Counted from the first letter of the stretch, positions 1-8,808 are shown. The stretch is 64,000 bases of DNA from Nostoc sphaeroides (GCF_003443655.1 NZ_CP031941.1:5206501-5270500); one strand, 5' to 3'. Translations and numbers: made by a program. The notes: generated by a model not told the origin, from the sequence alone.

Positions 1-866
1 TAACTCACGAAATGGCTGCACCAGTGGGCAAAATGGACAAGCTTGCTTGGCAACTGCTATTTCAGGAAATGCCAATAGGTGCAATGTTACGTAACTTGGG
101 TTCTTTAACTGAATTGGGTGTGTTACGAACTGATGAAAACGCTAATTTGCTCCAAGTAGAAGCAGTTCTTAATCGCAGAGAACATCTGCGTAAAGGTCGC
201 ATTCATCCGATTGATGTTTTGAAAGCACTCAAAACCTATCAATCTGGTGGAACATTAGGACGCAGTAAGAAAACTTGGAACCCAGTTCCTCGGATTGTAG
301 ACATATTAGAAAAGGCGGTTGAACTGTCTTTTGATGTTGTGCAACCCACAGGTAAAGTATTCATGCACGCCGTAGACGTTTCTGGTTCTATGGGTAACTC
401 GGTTGCAGATATGGGACTGACTTGTTGTGAAATTGCCACCACAATGGCACTGGTGACAGCAAAAGCAGAGAAAAACTACATGATTCGCGGCTTTGCTACC
501 GAATTCCGTGAATTGGGTATTACCGCCAAAGATAGTTTTAGTTCTGCGGTTCGCAAAGCTAGCAATCAAAACTTCGGTGGAACTGATGCATCCGTAGCTT
601 ATGACTGGATGATTAAGAATAAGTTTAAAGCAGATGTAGTCTGCTTTTGGACTGACTCGGAAAGCTGGGCTGGATATAAGCATCCAAGTCAAGCGCTGAA
701 GGAGTACCGCAAAAAGGTAAATCCTAACGTCAAGGCGGTGTATGTCACCTTGACACCTTACCAAATTACTTTGGTAGATCCTGAAGATTCGCTATCTTGG
801 GATTTGGCAGGGTTCGACCCAGGTACGCCTCGGATCATCCAGATGCTAGCTACGGGTGAATTGTAG
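1..866 (+). CDS. Ro60/Rsr-family TROVE-domain RNA-binding protein, 5' truncated by the window edge
   Basis: The reading frame is open to the left edge (codons before the first ATG at 12 read T-H-E), so this is the C-terminal part of a larger protein. The first ~120 residues resemble the end of a TROVE HEAT-repeat ring (motif AMLRNLGSLTELGVL). The rest is a von Willebrand A domain with a MIDAS signature (DVSGSMGNS, GGTDAS, FWTDSES). Ro60 proteins bind misfolded RNAs in the ring and Y RNAs on the outside, and in bacteria act with PNPase or RNase II in RNA degradation and stress survival. The tRNA-like RNA gene immediately downstream supports this role. Ends TAG at 864-866. Family assignment is confident; partner proteins are not visible here. 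Confidence 0.9.
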   Translation, partial: THEMAAPVGKMDKLAWQLLFQEMPIGAMLRNLGSLTELGVLRTDENANLLQVEAVLNRREHLRKGRIHPIDVLKALKTYQSGGTLGRSKKTWNPVPRIVDILEKAVELSFDVVQPTGKVFMHAVDVSGSMGNSVADMGLTCCEIATTMALVTAKAEKNYMIRGFATEFRELGITAKDSFSSAVRKASNQNFGGTDASVAYDWMIKNKFKADVVCFWTDSESWAGYKHPSQALKEYRKKVNPNVKAVYVTLTPYQITLVDPEDSLSWDLAGFDPGTPRIIQMLATGEL

Positions 867-914
867 ATATTGCTGAAGGGTAAAGGATGAAACACTTTAT
901 CCTTCATACGTCAT

Positions 915-1022
915 GGCGGGTTATCCTTGTTCGCAACTTGCCTTTCGGGGCCGAAGAATTTAAGGTTATCGGTTACGTCTCCACCATTGTGGGGATTAGC
1001 GGGTTCAATCCCCGCACCCGCC
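915..1022 (+). ncRNA. candidate bacterial Y RNA with tRNA-like module (YrlA-like)
   Basis: Ends pair as a perfect 7-bp acceptor-like stem (GGCGGGT 915-921 with ACCCGCC 1016-1022). A perfect 5-bp T arm (GCGGG 999-1003, loop TTCAATC, CCCGC 1011-1015) sits directly against it, exactly as in tRNA. There is no normal D arm or anticodon arm. The ~77 nt between can form CCGA(951-954)/TCGG(969-972) flanked by an asymmetric internal loop, a TTG/CAA mini-hairpin (927-936) and CCAC/GTGG (981-992). It lies 49 nt after the Ro60 stop codon on the same strand. Bacterial Y RNAs are known to be encoded beside Ro60 and to contain tRNA mimics. True 5' and 3' ends could extend beyond the stem; a hairpin at about 882-905 may belong to it or terminate the upstream gene. 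Confidence 0.7.
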
Positions 1023-1066
1023 TTTGTTTGATTTTTACCTGACGCAAAGAAGAAGGCGATTTAATT

Positions 1067-1158
1067 TAGGACTTACGCGAACTCTACGATTCTTGGCGTT
1101 CTTGGCGTCTTGGCGGTTCGATAAATTAAGCTTTTTAGCACTTTTTGCGTAAGTCCTA
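1067..1158. mobile_element. R1-family MITE, copy 1 (92 bp, TSD TAATT)
   Basis: Terminal inverted repeats TAGGACTTACGC and GCGTAAGTCCTA, flanked by the 5-bp direct repeat TAATT (1062-1066 and 1159-1163). No coding capacity. Same termini as the elements at 4476 and 51918. Confidence 0.8.
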
Positions 1159-1241
1159 TAATTTTCGTAATTAGTAGGTTGGGTTGAGGAACGAAACCCA
1201 AGATTACCCATGACAACACTCGATGTTAATGTTGGGTTCTC

Positions 1242-1406
1242 AGAGGGTGTTTGAAAAGACCTATCTTAGGTATCAAAAGTTTTAGATCCCCCTAAATCCC
1301 CCTTAAAGAAGGGGGACTTTGACTCCGGTTCCCCCCTTTTTTAAGGGGGTTAGGGGGGATCTAGCAGTGCCTAAAATCACAGCCAACCACTTTTCAAACA
1401 ACCTCT
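1242..1406. repeat. inverted-repeat element with 17-bp ends
   Basis: Ends AGAGGGTGTTTGAAAAG (1242-1258) and CTTTTCAAACAACCTCT (1390-1406) match with one mismatch. The interior holds a second palindrome (GATCCCCC...GGGGGATC type, 1287-1362) made of runs of C and G. No ORF. Upstream (1180-1240) lies a GTAGGTTGGGTTGAGGAACG-type dispersed repeat also present at about 38404 and 48253. Probably a MITE, but no convincing target duplication is visible. Confidence 0.6.
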
Positions 1407-1528
1407 CACACGGTAAGCACAACCTACAACATTTAGCTGCATTAGCCGAAGCGATTCCAATATTTTATAGACAATCAACAATAGCACGCAATAATTAAAA
1501 TACTGCTTCTAATCTATTTTTATTCAAT

Positions 1529-1843
1529 ATGACTCAATTATCAAAAAGAAGCCGAAATCGGGGATGGATAAAATCTAACGTCACGCCTGAAGAAACAAAT
1601 CTCCGTCAAGCACAACGTCAAGAACTGGGTGCTAGGTGTCGTACTATTTTTGAGTGCCTTCGTCCCCAACTCATCGACAACCATTACAACTGGTTTATCG
1701 CTATTGATGCAGAAAGCGAAAACTACGTGATTGACGCGAAACTAGAAGGTTTGCTACAGCAAATTCGCGCGCGATATACTAATCCAGATGCGAAACTTAC
1801 TATCTTTCGCCTTAACGAAATTGGAGCCTGCGGCACGATATGA
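1529..1843 (+). CDS. hypothetical protein of a two-gene protease cassette
   Basis: 104 residues, basic N-terminus (K/R-rich, residues 5-20), no recognised domain, no signal peptide or membrane segment. Its stop codon overlaps the next gene's ATG (ATGA, 1840-1843), so the two are probably translationally coupled. The spacing resembles a toxin-antitoxin or protease-substrate pair, but I do not recognise the family and assign no function. The start ATG at 1529 lacks a clear Shine-Dalgarno sequence. Confidence 0.6.
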   Translation: MTQLSKRSRNRGWIKSNVTPEETNLRQAQRQELGARCRTIFECLRPQLIDNHYNWFIAIDAESENYVIDAKLEGLLQQIRARYTNPDAKLTIFRLNEIGACGTI

Positions 1844-2223
1844 TTGCGGGCAAGTTTGGTAACAATGGAGAATTGTTCTTTGAAATACAATTGGTTGTAG
1901 CTAATGGAGAGCAATTTGAAGTTGAAGCAATACTTGATACAGGTTTTACATCTGGGTGGCTGGCGATTAATTCTCAAGACTTGGAAGCTATTGAGTGGCA
2001 GATAGTTATACCTAAGATTGAAATGCAAACTGCCAGAGGATTAGAGTATTTTGATTTATATGAAGGAAAAGTCATTGTTGCTGGCAAAGAATTTATCATT
2101 CCTGTTCATGTAGGAGAAGAACTACCTGATATTTTGCTTGGTTCACTGTGGTTAGATATTATGCAGTTGGTTGTGAATAAACCAAAAGGAATTTTGACAT
2201 TAGAAGTAGTGAAAGCAGATTAG
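1840..2223 (+). CDS. retropepsin-like (clan AA) aspartic protease family protein
   Basis: 127 residues. The motif ILDTGFTSG (around residues 31-39) is the D-T/S-G catalytic loop of single-lobe, retropepsin-like proteases that act as dimers. The second conserved element is ILLGSLWLD near residue 103, the usual hydrophobic-Gly flap-closing strand. Such small proteases are common in cyanobacteria, often with an overlapping small upstream gene as here; their substrates are unknown. A second, longer paralogue lies at 12512-12970. Fold assignment is from motif recognition only. Confidence 0.75.
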   Translation: MIAGKFGNNGELFFEIQLVVANGEQFEVEAILDTGFTSGWLAINSQDLEAIEWQIVIPKIEMQTARGLEYFDLYEGKVIVAGKEFIIPVHVGEELPDILLGSLWLDIMQLVVNKPKGILTLEVVKAD

Positions 2224-2664
2224 TCAGTAGCTAAACAAAATTAATTACACAAAATTAAGCTATGAAACCCTTATCTACACTATAATCTCATGTGTAAATA
2301 ATTCTGTGCGATTACTTAGTAATTCGTATATATGCTTTGGATCAAAAGTGCGATCGCATACCCCCCCAAAGCGATCGCACTTCTACCTCTTGTAGAATAG
2401 ACAAAATGCTTCTTTGGCAACATAATGTAATATAACTTAGTAAAAATCGAGCGATGCCCTTCGACAGGCTCAGGGTAAGACCTACGGTGGGCTGTTCGGT
2501 GTCGCTGTTCCTTTTGGATCTAATTATGATTAATGCGGCAACCTGCTACATATCAACCTGTTATTATCCGAAATTGTCCACCCAAAGGCAGTAGATCAAT
2601 CAAGTTTTGTGTGAATAACTGAAATAGCTCTGCTTTCCAAACAGTGAAAAAGGAACAGATTTTT
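2224..2664. other. intergenic stretch with repeat remnants
   Basis: Contains HIP1-rich sequence (2350-2380). A composite short repeat at 2450-2512 (reads GCGATGCCCTTCGACAGGCT then a TACGG-type tail) is also found inside the CHASE2 kinase gene at 5125-5172. A 29-codon frame from 2533 before gor is too short to call. Confidence 0.6.
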
Positions 2665-4011
2665 ATGACATTTGATTACGATTTGTTTGTCATTGGTGCT
2701 GGGCCTGGGGGATTGGCAGCAGCTAAAAAAGCAGCTAGTTACGGTGTACGTGTCGCTGTTGCTGAACAAGAATCCGTCGGTGGGACTTGTGTAAATCGCG
2801 GCTGCGTTCCGAAAAAACTGATTGTCTACGCAGCCGACTTTGCCCTGCAAAATCAAATAGCGCACAGTTATGGGTGGAGTGACTGTCAAACATACTTTGA
2901 CTGGACATTATTTATTAAGTCAGTACATCAGCATATTCACAAGATTAATCAGTCGTATTTTCAGCAATTGGAAAAAGCTGGAATTGAATTAATTTCTCAA
3001 CATGTCACTTTCATCGATACCCATACTATCAATATTGATGGACGCAAAGTTACAGCCGACAAAATTTTAATTGCTGTGGGAGGGCAACCACTCAAGCCCA
3101 AAATCCCAGGTATAGAATACGCTATCACATCCCGCGAGATGTTTCAGCTACCCTATCTGCCAAAACGTTTAGCAATTATTGGCGGCGGCTACATTGGCGT
3201 AGAATTTTCTAGCATGATGCACGCTTTCGGCTGCGAAGTGACGGTGATTGAAAAAGACGAGATGATTTTATCGGGGTTTGATGATGACATTTGCTCTGCT
3301 GTACAACAGGGTTTGATTAAACGCGGAATTAAGATATTCACCAACAGCACCGTTGATGAAATCAAATTCTCAGAAGAAGGTTTCTTGCTGACTATTACTG
3401 GTGAGAGCCAAGAAATAATTACAGCAGATAGCATCTTAGTTGCCACAGGTTACGTTCCAAATACCAAGAATCTTGGTTTAGAAAATGCCCATGTTGAACT
3501 TGGCGAAGATGGTGCCATCAAAGTAGATGAATACAGCCGCACCAACCAAGAAAACATTTTTGCTGTGGGTGATTGCACCAGTCGTATGCAATTGACTCCA
3601 GTGGCTAAGGCAGAAGCTATTGCCTTTGCCGATACAATTTTTGGCAACAAGGCGCAAAAACTAAATTATGATTATGTGCCCACTGCTGTTTTTTGCCGTC
3701 CAGAAGCGGCTAGTGTGGGGATGACGGAGGTAAAAGCACGGGAAAAATTTGGTGAATCTGTACAATGCTACCGCACCCAGTTCCAACCACTGTTGTATCA
3801 GCTAATCGAACAGGATGAGCCAACCACTATAAAGTTAGTGTTAAATGGTGATTCTGGGCAAGTTTTGGGCGCTCACATGGTGGGTGAACATGCAGCAGAT
3901 ATCATTCAAAGTCTAGGTGTGGCAATTCGCAAGGGCATTACCAAGGAAGATTTGGATGAAACTATAGGCATTCATCCCACGACAGGAGAAGAATTGTTGT
4001 CGTTAATTTAA
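2665..4011 (+). CDS. gor: glutathione-disulfide reductase
   Basis: FAD- and NADPH-dependent pyridine nucleotide-disulfide oxidoreductase, about 448 residues. FAD-binding GAGPGGLAAAKKA at the N-terminus, redox-active disulfide GGTCVNRGCVPKK, NADPH-binding GGGYIGVEF with the following E-K context, the second FAD motif FAVGDCT, and the C-terminal dimer-interface catalytic histidine in GIHPTTGEE. It regenerates GSH from GSSG in the cytoplasm. I prefer ATG 2665, preceded by AAAGGAAC at good spacing, over the in-frame GTG 2644. Single gene; repeats follow directly. Confidence 0.95.
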   Translation: MTFDYDLFVIGAGPGGLAAAKKAASYGVRVAVAEQESVGGTCVNRGCVPKKLIVYAADFALQNQIAHSYGWSDCQTYFDWTLFIKSVHQHIHKINQSYFQQLEKAGIELISQHVTFIDTHTINIDGRKVTADKILIAVGGQPLKPKIPGIEYAITSREMFQLPYLPKRLAIIGGGYIGVEFSSMMHAFGCEVTVIEKDEMILSGFDDDICSAVQQGLIKRGIKIFTNSTVDEIKFSEEGFLLTITGESQEIITADSILVATGYVPNTKNLGLENAHVELGEDGAIKVDEYSRTNQENIFAVGDCTSRMQLTPVAKAEAIAFADTIFGNKAQKLNYDYVPTAVFCRPEAASVGMTEVKAREKFGESVQCYRTQFQPLLYQLIEQDEPTTIKLVLNGDSGQVLGAHMVGEHAADIIQSLGVAIRKGITKEDLDETIGIHPTTGEELLSLI

Positions 4012-4024
4012 AATTATAGAAAAT

Positions 4025-4313
4025 ATGCCGAAAACCCTTGAGGAACAGCAACGTAGTTGCGTCCAAAGTACTTCAGGCAAGGGATGAAGGCTAGTTGAGT
4101 CCTTCAGGACTCAGCCATGTTAAAATACTCAAATCAGTACAAGATTTAAAAACCTACCCCCGGACTGGGGGGAAGTCTACGCCCGAAAAACCTTGAGGAG
4201 ATATCACTACGCACCTTGTGTGCTAACGTGGTGAGCCTGGGAACCTGTGCAAACAGGATATTAAGGCTGAAAAGTCTTAAGAATCTCCGTCTCTTTAGAG
4301 TGGAGAGTGTCAA
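4025..4313 (+). mobile_element. transposase-less IS200/IS605 derivative (internally deleted)
   Basis: The left ~100 bp (ATGCCGAAAACCCTTGAG..., with CTTCAGGCAAGGGATGAAGG) matches the left end of the complete element at 60064. The right ~120 bp (GTGGTGAGCCTGGGAACC... to GGAGAGTGTCAA) matches its right end, including the last tnpB codons and the terminal hairpin CTCCG...TGGAG. The whole tnpA-tnpB interior is missing. It retains both end hairpins and the region that would encode the 3' part of an omega-RNA. Confidence 0.75.
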
Positions 4314-4405
4314 ATGCAGAACTGAGTGAAATCATGTCAGCTTAATTGCTTATTAAACCCGAATCACCCCACCCCGCCAAAGCTACGCTTCGTCTCCTCT
4401 GCCCT

Positions 4406-4839
4406 TACCGTGTATACACAAGTCAAATTACCCCCCTTAATCCCCCCGATGCATTGGGGGGAAAAAACAAATCTATAGGACTTACGCACTTTACAAACTC
4501 AGTATCTTATGCATATCAAGCTTATTAACATAAAAGTCTTGCCCTACCTCGTTCCTGGGCTGCTGCCTGGGAATGTGATAGTTGGAGGCTCTGCCTCCTG
4601 TCAAACTGGAGGCAGAGCCGAACAGAATAGCATTACAAGGCAGCAGCCCAGGAACGAGAAGTAATGCACATTTGGCTATATCTGTCAATGCGTAAGTCCT
4701 AATCTAGTTCCCTCCCCTTTCCAAGGGGGGAAAAAACAAATCTAGTTCCCTCCCCAATCCATCGGGGAGGGTTAGGGTGGGGTAAAACTGACGTGGAAAC
4801 CAGGTGAGTAAACTATTTCAGACTTGTGTATACACCGTA
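4406..4839. repeat. R7 inverted-repeat element, interrupted by an R1 MITE
   Basis: Ends TACCGTGTATACACAAGTC (4406-4424) and GACTTGTGTATACACCGTA (4821-4839) match with one mismatch. The interior has opposed C-rich and G-rich blocks (AATTACCCCCCTTAATCC and GGGAGGGTTAGGGTGGGGT). An R1 element sits inside at 4476-4701. Related ends occur near 32178, 33122, 38201 and 49182. Confidence 0.65.
4476..4701. mobile_element. R1-family MITE, copy 2 (226 bp, TSD ATCTA)
   Basis: Ends TAGGACTTACGCA and TGCGTAAGTCCTA, flanked by ATCTA at 4471-4475 and 4702-4706. Inside is a long near-perfect palindrome, about 4548-4660 (CTCGTTCCTGGGCTGCTGCC and its complement), of the common cyanobacterial 'gttcctgggc' type. 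A short unoccupied copy of the target (AACAAATCTAGTTCCCTCCC) lies just downstream at 4735-4754. Confidence 0.8.
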
Positions 4840-4889
4840 GTTGCTAAGGGGTGGGGTGCAATGACTGTGGGTAATTTGGCGGACAGATG

Positions 4890-7274
4890 TCAAGTAGTTT
4901 CTGAGGATGCTTCTGAGCAAGATTTTGTGGGAGCGCCTAAGTCATCTAAAGTATTCATTAATGAGTCATTCTGTAGCATAGGGTATCTGGTTTGGGAATT
5001 TATAACATCGTCAAAAGCTTCCAGATCCTCAAGAGCCTCTGATGCAGACTGATATCGCTGTTTGAAGTCATCCAGCACCATTTTACTGAGAATCTTAGCG
5101 AGGGAGTGACTTACCTGGGTGCGTAGTTTACCGCCGTAGGTCTTACCCTGAGCCTGTCGAAGGGCATCGCTCCATTTTATCTCTCCATTAACATCTCTAG
5201 GTAGCTCACGGGGTGCTATACCAGTCAAGGCTTTAATCCCAACCATGCCGACTGCATAGATATCACTACTGTAGTGGGGACGCCCAAAACATTGCTCGCT
5301 TGGTGCATAACCCTGAGTACCAATACCAATGGTAAAGGGGTTTTGCTCTTGATGATCAAGCTGTTTTGTACTGACTTCTTTGACGGCTCCAAAGTCAATC
5401 AGGATCAGTTTACCGTCTGAATGTCGGCGGATAATATTACTGGGCTTAATATCCCGGTGAATCACATGGTTTTTATGGACAAATGTTAATGTTTGCAATA
5501 AGTCCCTGACAATTTTGATCGCTGCAATTTCATCAATTGCTCTGCCTGCTGGCAATTCCTGATTTAAAGGATGACCAATAATCTGTTCTTGTACTAAATA
5601 AAATTCTTCATCTTCTTCAAAATACGCCAAAAGTTGCGGAATTTGAGGGTGTGTTCCCAATTTTTCGAGTGTTTGCGCCTCTGAGTTAAATAAACGTCTG
5701 GCAAGTTGTAAGGCTTCTGGTTTGGTGTTGGCTGGTTTTAGTTGTTTGACAACACATCGCGGATTCCCAGGACGTTGGGTATCTTCGGCAATGTAGGTTT
5801 CACTGAATCCACCGGAACCGAGAACTTTGACAATTCTATAGCGTTGAGCCAGGACTTTTCCTGATAAGGCTAAATCTCGTTGCTGAAGTAAGTCTTGCAA
5901 ATCATCTTGTTGGCTGATAATCTCTTGGACAACGGCGGAAGTTTTATACTTCTGAAAAATGTCTACTAATTGGCGTTTTTTGATGCTTTCTCTGACTAAT
6001 GAGGTTCCCAGATAGGAAAATCCGATCATAGCGATCGCAATCATTGGTACAGTAGTGGGAAATATTAACTGACCGTGAACAAATAACCCATAGCTAATTC
6101 CTAGCCAAGTACCAGACAGGGCGAGGCTATAGAGAAATCTATTGATACTTTGCTTGCGTCTGGTAATCATCAAGGCTGTACTGCCTACTATAATTAGCAC
6201 AAACAAACCCCGCAACGGTAGACTGGTAATTCCTGAAGCGATCGCTTTACCTTGCATCAAAGTTGCGATCGCATTGGCGTGAATTTCCACCCCCGACATC
6301 CGTTTAGCGCTGTTGCTAGCGGCGACTGGATAATAATCATTGTGTAACTTATCTGTTGCACCAATTAGCACTATCTTGTCTTTGAAAACCTTTCCCTGCT
6401 GCAAATAGGTGTTCCAGTTTTCTGGATCGAGTACATGCCAAAAGGGTACTTGCTCAAATGTACCCGCAGCCCCCCAAAAATGAATGCGATCGCCCTTTGG
6501 TTGGGGATAATTTACTTGTGCTGCCTTCAGTGCTGCTTCATCAAAAGAGGGTAGCTTTTCGAGCAAATTATCTTCAGCTAACAACTTAGAAAACTCACTG
6601 CCCAATCGATGAACTTTACCATCTACCTCCAGAGGGAAATTAACTGAGCCAATGGACACAGATCCTGTACGAAACATCTCTTGTGGGTCAATCAGTTGCA
6701 TAAAAGACCCTTGGCGCATCTGGGAATTTTCGTAGACGGCGGCTAAAGTAACTTTGCTGCCATATTTTTGTAATACTGCCTGGAGTTGGCGATCGTCAGT
6801 AGTTCCATAACTGCTTGGCGTGTCAAAAACTACATTTACCGCTACAGAGCGGGCACCTGCTTTGATTAACTTTGTGATTACCTGAGCATAAGCAGCCCGT
6901 TTATAAGGATAAGATTTCAGTGTTTCTAAGTAGGCATACTGTTTGGGATTTGTTTTATAGTACTGTTCGGGAACTGATATTGACTGATCGTCTATTGCTA
7001 AAATTACAATGTCTTCTGGAGGTAAAATCGGCCCACGCACTTGAAAAAAGGCAGAAAGCGCCTTATTTTCCATCAATTGAACTAATTCCCCACCAGAAGC
7101 ACTCAGCAGTGCTGCACCCATTACCCAACCGCCAGCCAGGAGATGACCTAAGCGAAGCATCCACCTAGACTGACGAGCCGATGCTGTTGACGTTACTTTT
7201 GTCGGTTTACTTGAGTGTCTATTGGCAGCAGAGACATGGTTTTTAGTTAAGGTAGATGTAGGTTCTTCTGCCAT
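4890..7274 (-). CDS. CHASE2 sensor domain - Ser/Thr protein kinase
   Basis: 794 residues. N-terminal membrane anchor (~38-62), extracytoplasmic CHASE2 domain (~65-350, with ILAIDDQS and KIVLIGAT), a cluster of hydrophobic segments (~355-432), then a eukaryotic-type kinase from ~480: glycine loop LGSGGFSETY, catalytic HRDIKPSN, DFG as IDFGAVKE, and GTQGYAPSEQ. CHASE2 senses an unknown periplasmic signal and the kinase signals in the cytoplasm. The C-terminal kinase lobe carries a repeat-derived peptide (DALRQAQGKTYGGKLR, about residues 701-716) absent from the usual fold. It may be tolerated in a loop after helix G. A single-gene unit on the minus strand. Confidence 0.92.
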   Translation of the reverse strand: MAEEPTSTLTKNHVSAANRHSSKPTKVTSTASARQSRWMLRLGHLLAGGWVMGAALLSASGGELVQLMENKALSAFFQVRGPILPPEDIVILAIDDQSISVPEQYYKTNPKQYAYLETLKSYPYKRAAYAQVITKLIKAGARSVAVNVVFDTPSSYGTTDDRQLQAVLQKYGSKVTLAAVYENSQMRQGSFMQLIDPQEMFRTGSVSIGSVNFPLEVDGKVHRLGSEFSKLLAEDNLLEKLPSFDEAALKAAQVNYPQPKGDRIHFWGAAGTFEQVPFWHVLDPENWNTYLQQGKVFKDKIVLIGATDKLHNDYYPVAASNSAKRMSGVEIHANAIATLMQGKAIASGITSLPLRGLFVLIIVGSTALMITRRKQSINRFLYSLALSGTWLGISYGLFVHGQLIFPTTVPMIAIAMIGFSYLGTSLVRESIKKRQLVDIFQKYKTSAVVQEIISQQDDLQDLLQQRDLALSGKVLAQRYRIVKVLGSGGFSETYIAEDTQRPGNPRCVVKQLKPANTKPEALQLARRLFNSEAQTLEKLGTHPQIPQLLAYFEEDEEFYLVQEQIIGHPLNQELPAGRAIDEIAAIKIVRDLLQTLTFVHKNHVIHRDIKPSNIIRRHSDGKLILIDFGAVKEVSTKQLDHQEQNPFTIGIGTQGYAPSEQCFGRPHYSSDIYAVGMVGIKALTGIAPRELPRDVNGEIKWSDALRQAQGKTYGGKLRTQVSHSLAKILSKMVLDDFKQRYQSASEALEDLEAFDDVINSQTRYPMLQNDSLMNTLDDLGAPTKSCSEASSETT
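5125..5172 (-). repeat. short dispersed repeat inside the kinase coding sequence
   Basis: The 48 bp read on the minus strand as GCGATGCCCTTCGACAGGCT followed by CAGGGTAAGACCTACGGCGG. The same composite occurs outside genes at 2450-2495. It keeps the kinase frame open, adding DA-LRQAQGKT-YGGKLR. Confidence 0.75.
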
Positions 7275-7333
7275 ATCGTGTTACTGATTGATTTAAGTCC
7301 AACACTTTTATTTATTCAGACCACGTTTTAGTA

Positions 7334-7503
7334 CAGGGCTATTTTGTTCTAGACATAAACCGCCCATAACTAAAGTTCCTCTTTTATAGCCCAAGTCCAC
7401 GCTTAGTGGACTAAAAGCCTTTGTTAGTCGTCTTTAGACGAATGAATGCTATTAGCCTTAGAATTTATTCTGAGGCGGGCTACATGAGAATGAAATAGCC
7501 CTG
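7334..7503. mobile_element. R6 MITE (170 bp, 10-bp TSD)
   Basis: Ends CAGGGCTATTT (7334-7344) and AAATAGCCCTG (7493-7503), flanked by the direct repeat CGTTTTAGTA (7324-7333 and 7504-7513). Contains nested small hairpins (AAGTCCAC...GTGGACT; GTCGTCTTTAGACGA). No ORF. Confidence 0.75.
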
Positions 7504-7513
7504 CGTTTTAGTA

Positions 7514-8191
7514 CAAGCACATTGAAATAAGACTTAAATGACAATCTTATACATTTGTAAAGTATCTTCTATTCATCAACAAACTTTTATTGGCAAAGGT
7601 AGCCCCCAAGAGATTCCTAATTCTGTCTAAATTATTATTTTTCTATTGAATGAGTTACAAAAGAGTGATTGTCTCACAGATCATAGCCGGATATACTTCG
7701 TCTCTGTACTTAGTTGCGGCGGTGTTTTACCCTAACCTAACCAATAAGTACGCTCAAAACTCAGGGGTTTTACTTGAAGCTGTCCCAAGTCCGTCTTCTG
7801 TCTTTGGCGCAATATTGGTACTCCTCACAAAGCATGTCCTTATACTGAAAGCTAAAGCTATAGATAGGCATTAACTTATATCCTACCCTAAGCATAAGCC
7901 ATACCTCTTTAGGAGTAAAATTTAGTGTTATACAGTTATGAATGCTGTTACTAGTTCAATTTTATTGGTAGATTTTGATCACAGGGTGGCTCTTGCAGTG
8001 CCGGAGGTGAATAAGGTTTAGCACCCAGGATCTCAACTCCAATGTTGCAAGCGTTTTTATGCCTTGAAAGAGGTAGGATAAAAGCTACAGATGAAGACTT
8101 ACTTTATAGAGATTAGCAAACAAGGCATTTGAAAATTGCTATAATCTATTGTTCCATCTAAATTCATATATATTATTAGGTGTAAATTTGT
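7514..8191. other. intergenic region, no gene recognised
   Basis: A 74-codon open frame at 7650-7874 lacks a ribosome binding site and any recognisable protein character. I see no RNA structure or repeat of note. The promoter of the NYN gene should lie in the last ~150 bp, which are AT-rich. Confidence 0.5.
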
Positions 8192-8713
8192 ATGGGTTCT
8201 CCAATGAATCGTCTGTCTATTTTTGTAGACGGAAACAATATGTTCTATGCTCAACAAAAAAATGGCTGGTTTTTTGACCCTCGGCGAGTTTTAGAATACT
8301 TCAAACATGAGCAATCAGAGACAACATTAATTAATGCATTCTGGTACACTGGCTTAAAAGACCCACAAGATCAGCGAGGTTTTAGAGATGCTCTAATTAG
8401 TCTAGGATATACAGTTAGAACTAAAATTCTTAAAGAATATTATGATGATACCTCTGGTCGTTACTCGCAAAAAGCGAATTTAGATATTGAAATTGTTGTA
8501 GATATGTTTAATACAGTAGACCAGTATGACCGAGTAGTATTATTCAGTGGCGATGGAGATTTTGAAAGAGCAATCGAACTATTACGTTCAAAAAATACAC
8601 ATATTACAGTAGTATCGACAGAAGGAATGATCGCTAGAGAACTACGGAATGCTACAGACAGATATATAGATTTAAATGATATCAGAGATCAAATAGAAAA
8701 AACAGAAGGTTAG
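8192..8713 (+). CDS. NYN-domain (LabA/DUF88 family) protein
   Basis: 173 residues forming a single NYN (PIN-like nuclease) domain: IFVDGNNMFY near the N-terminus supplies the first acidic residue, and FSGDGDFERAIELL the conserved D-x-D near residue 120. LabA-type proteins are predicted metal-dependent RNases; in Synechococcus LabA affects clock-controlled output. Which substrate this copy uses is unknown. ATG 8192 has AGGTG upstream. ATG 8204 (MNRLSIFVDG), which matches the usual family start, is an alternative. It precedes leuA by 95 bp on the same strand, without evident functional link. Confidence 0.85.
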   Translation: MGSPMNRLSIFVDGNNMFYAQQKNGWFFDPRRVLEYFKHEQSETTLINAFWYTGLKDPQDQRGFRDALISLGYTVRTKILKEYYDDTSGRYSQKANLDIEIVVDMFNTVDQYDRVVLFSGDGDFERAIELLRSKNTHITVVSTEGMIARELRNATDRYIDLNDIRDQIEKTEG

Positions 8714-8808
8714 TATTCTTAGCAATTATTTACAAAGGTAAGAGTAAAAGAAAAACTAAGTTTGAAGATATATTGATCCGCAAGTAAAAACTAAACAACA
8801 AAGCGCAA

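Noticed and set aside
915..1022. Ordinary tRNA or intron-containing tRNA
   Set aside because: No D arm or anticodon stem-loop can be placed, and the inner 77 nt are too short for a group I intron; the Ro60 context favours a Y RNA.
2533..2622. 29-codon frame upstream of gor
   Set aside because: Too short, with no conserved character; could be chance or a fragment.
7650..7874. 74-codon ORF
   Set aside because: No binding site, no recognisable family, composition like surrounding intergenic DNA.
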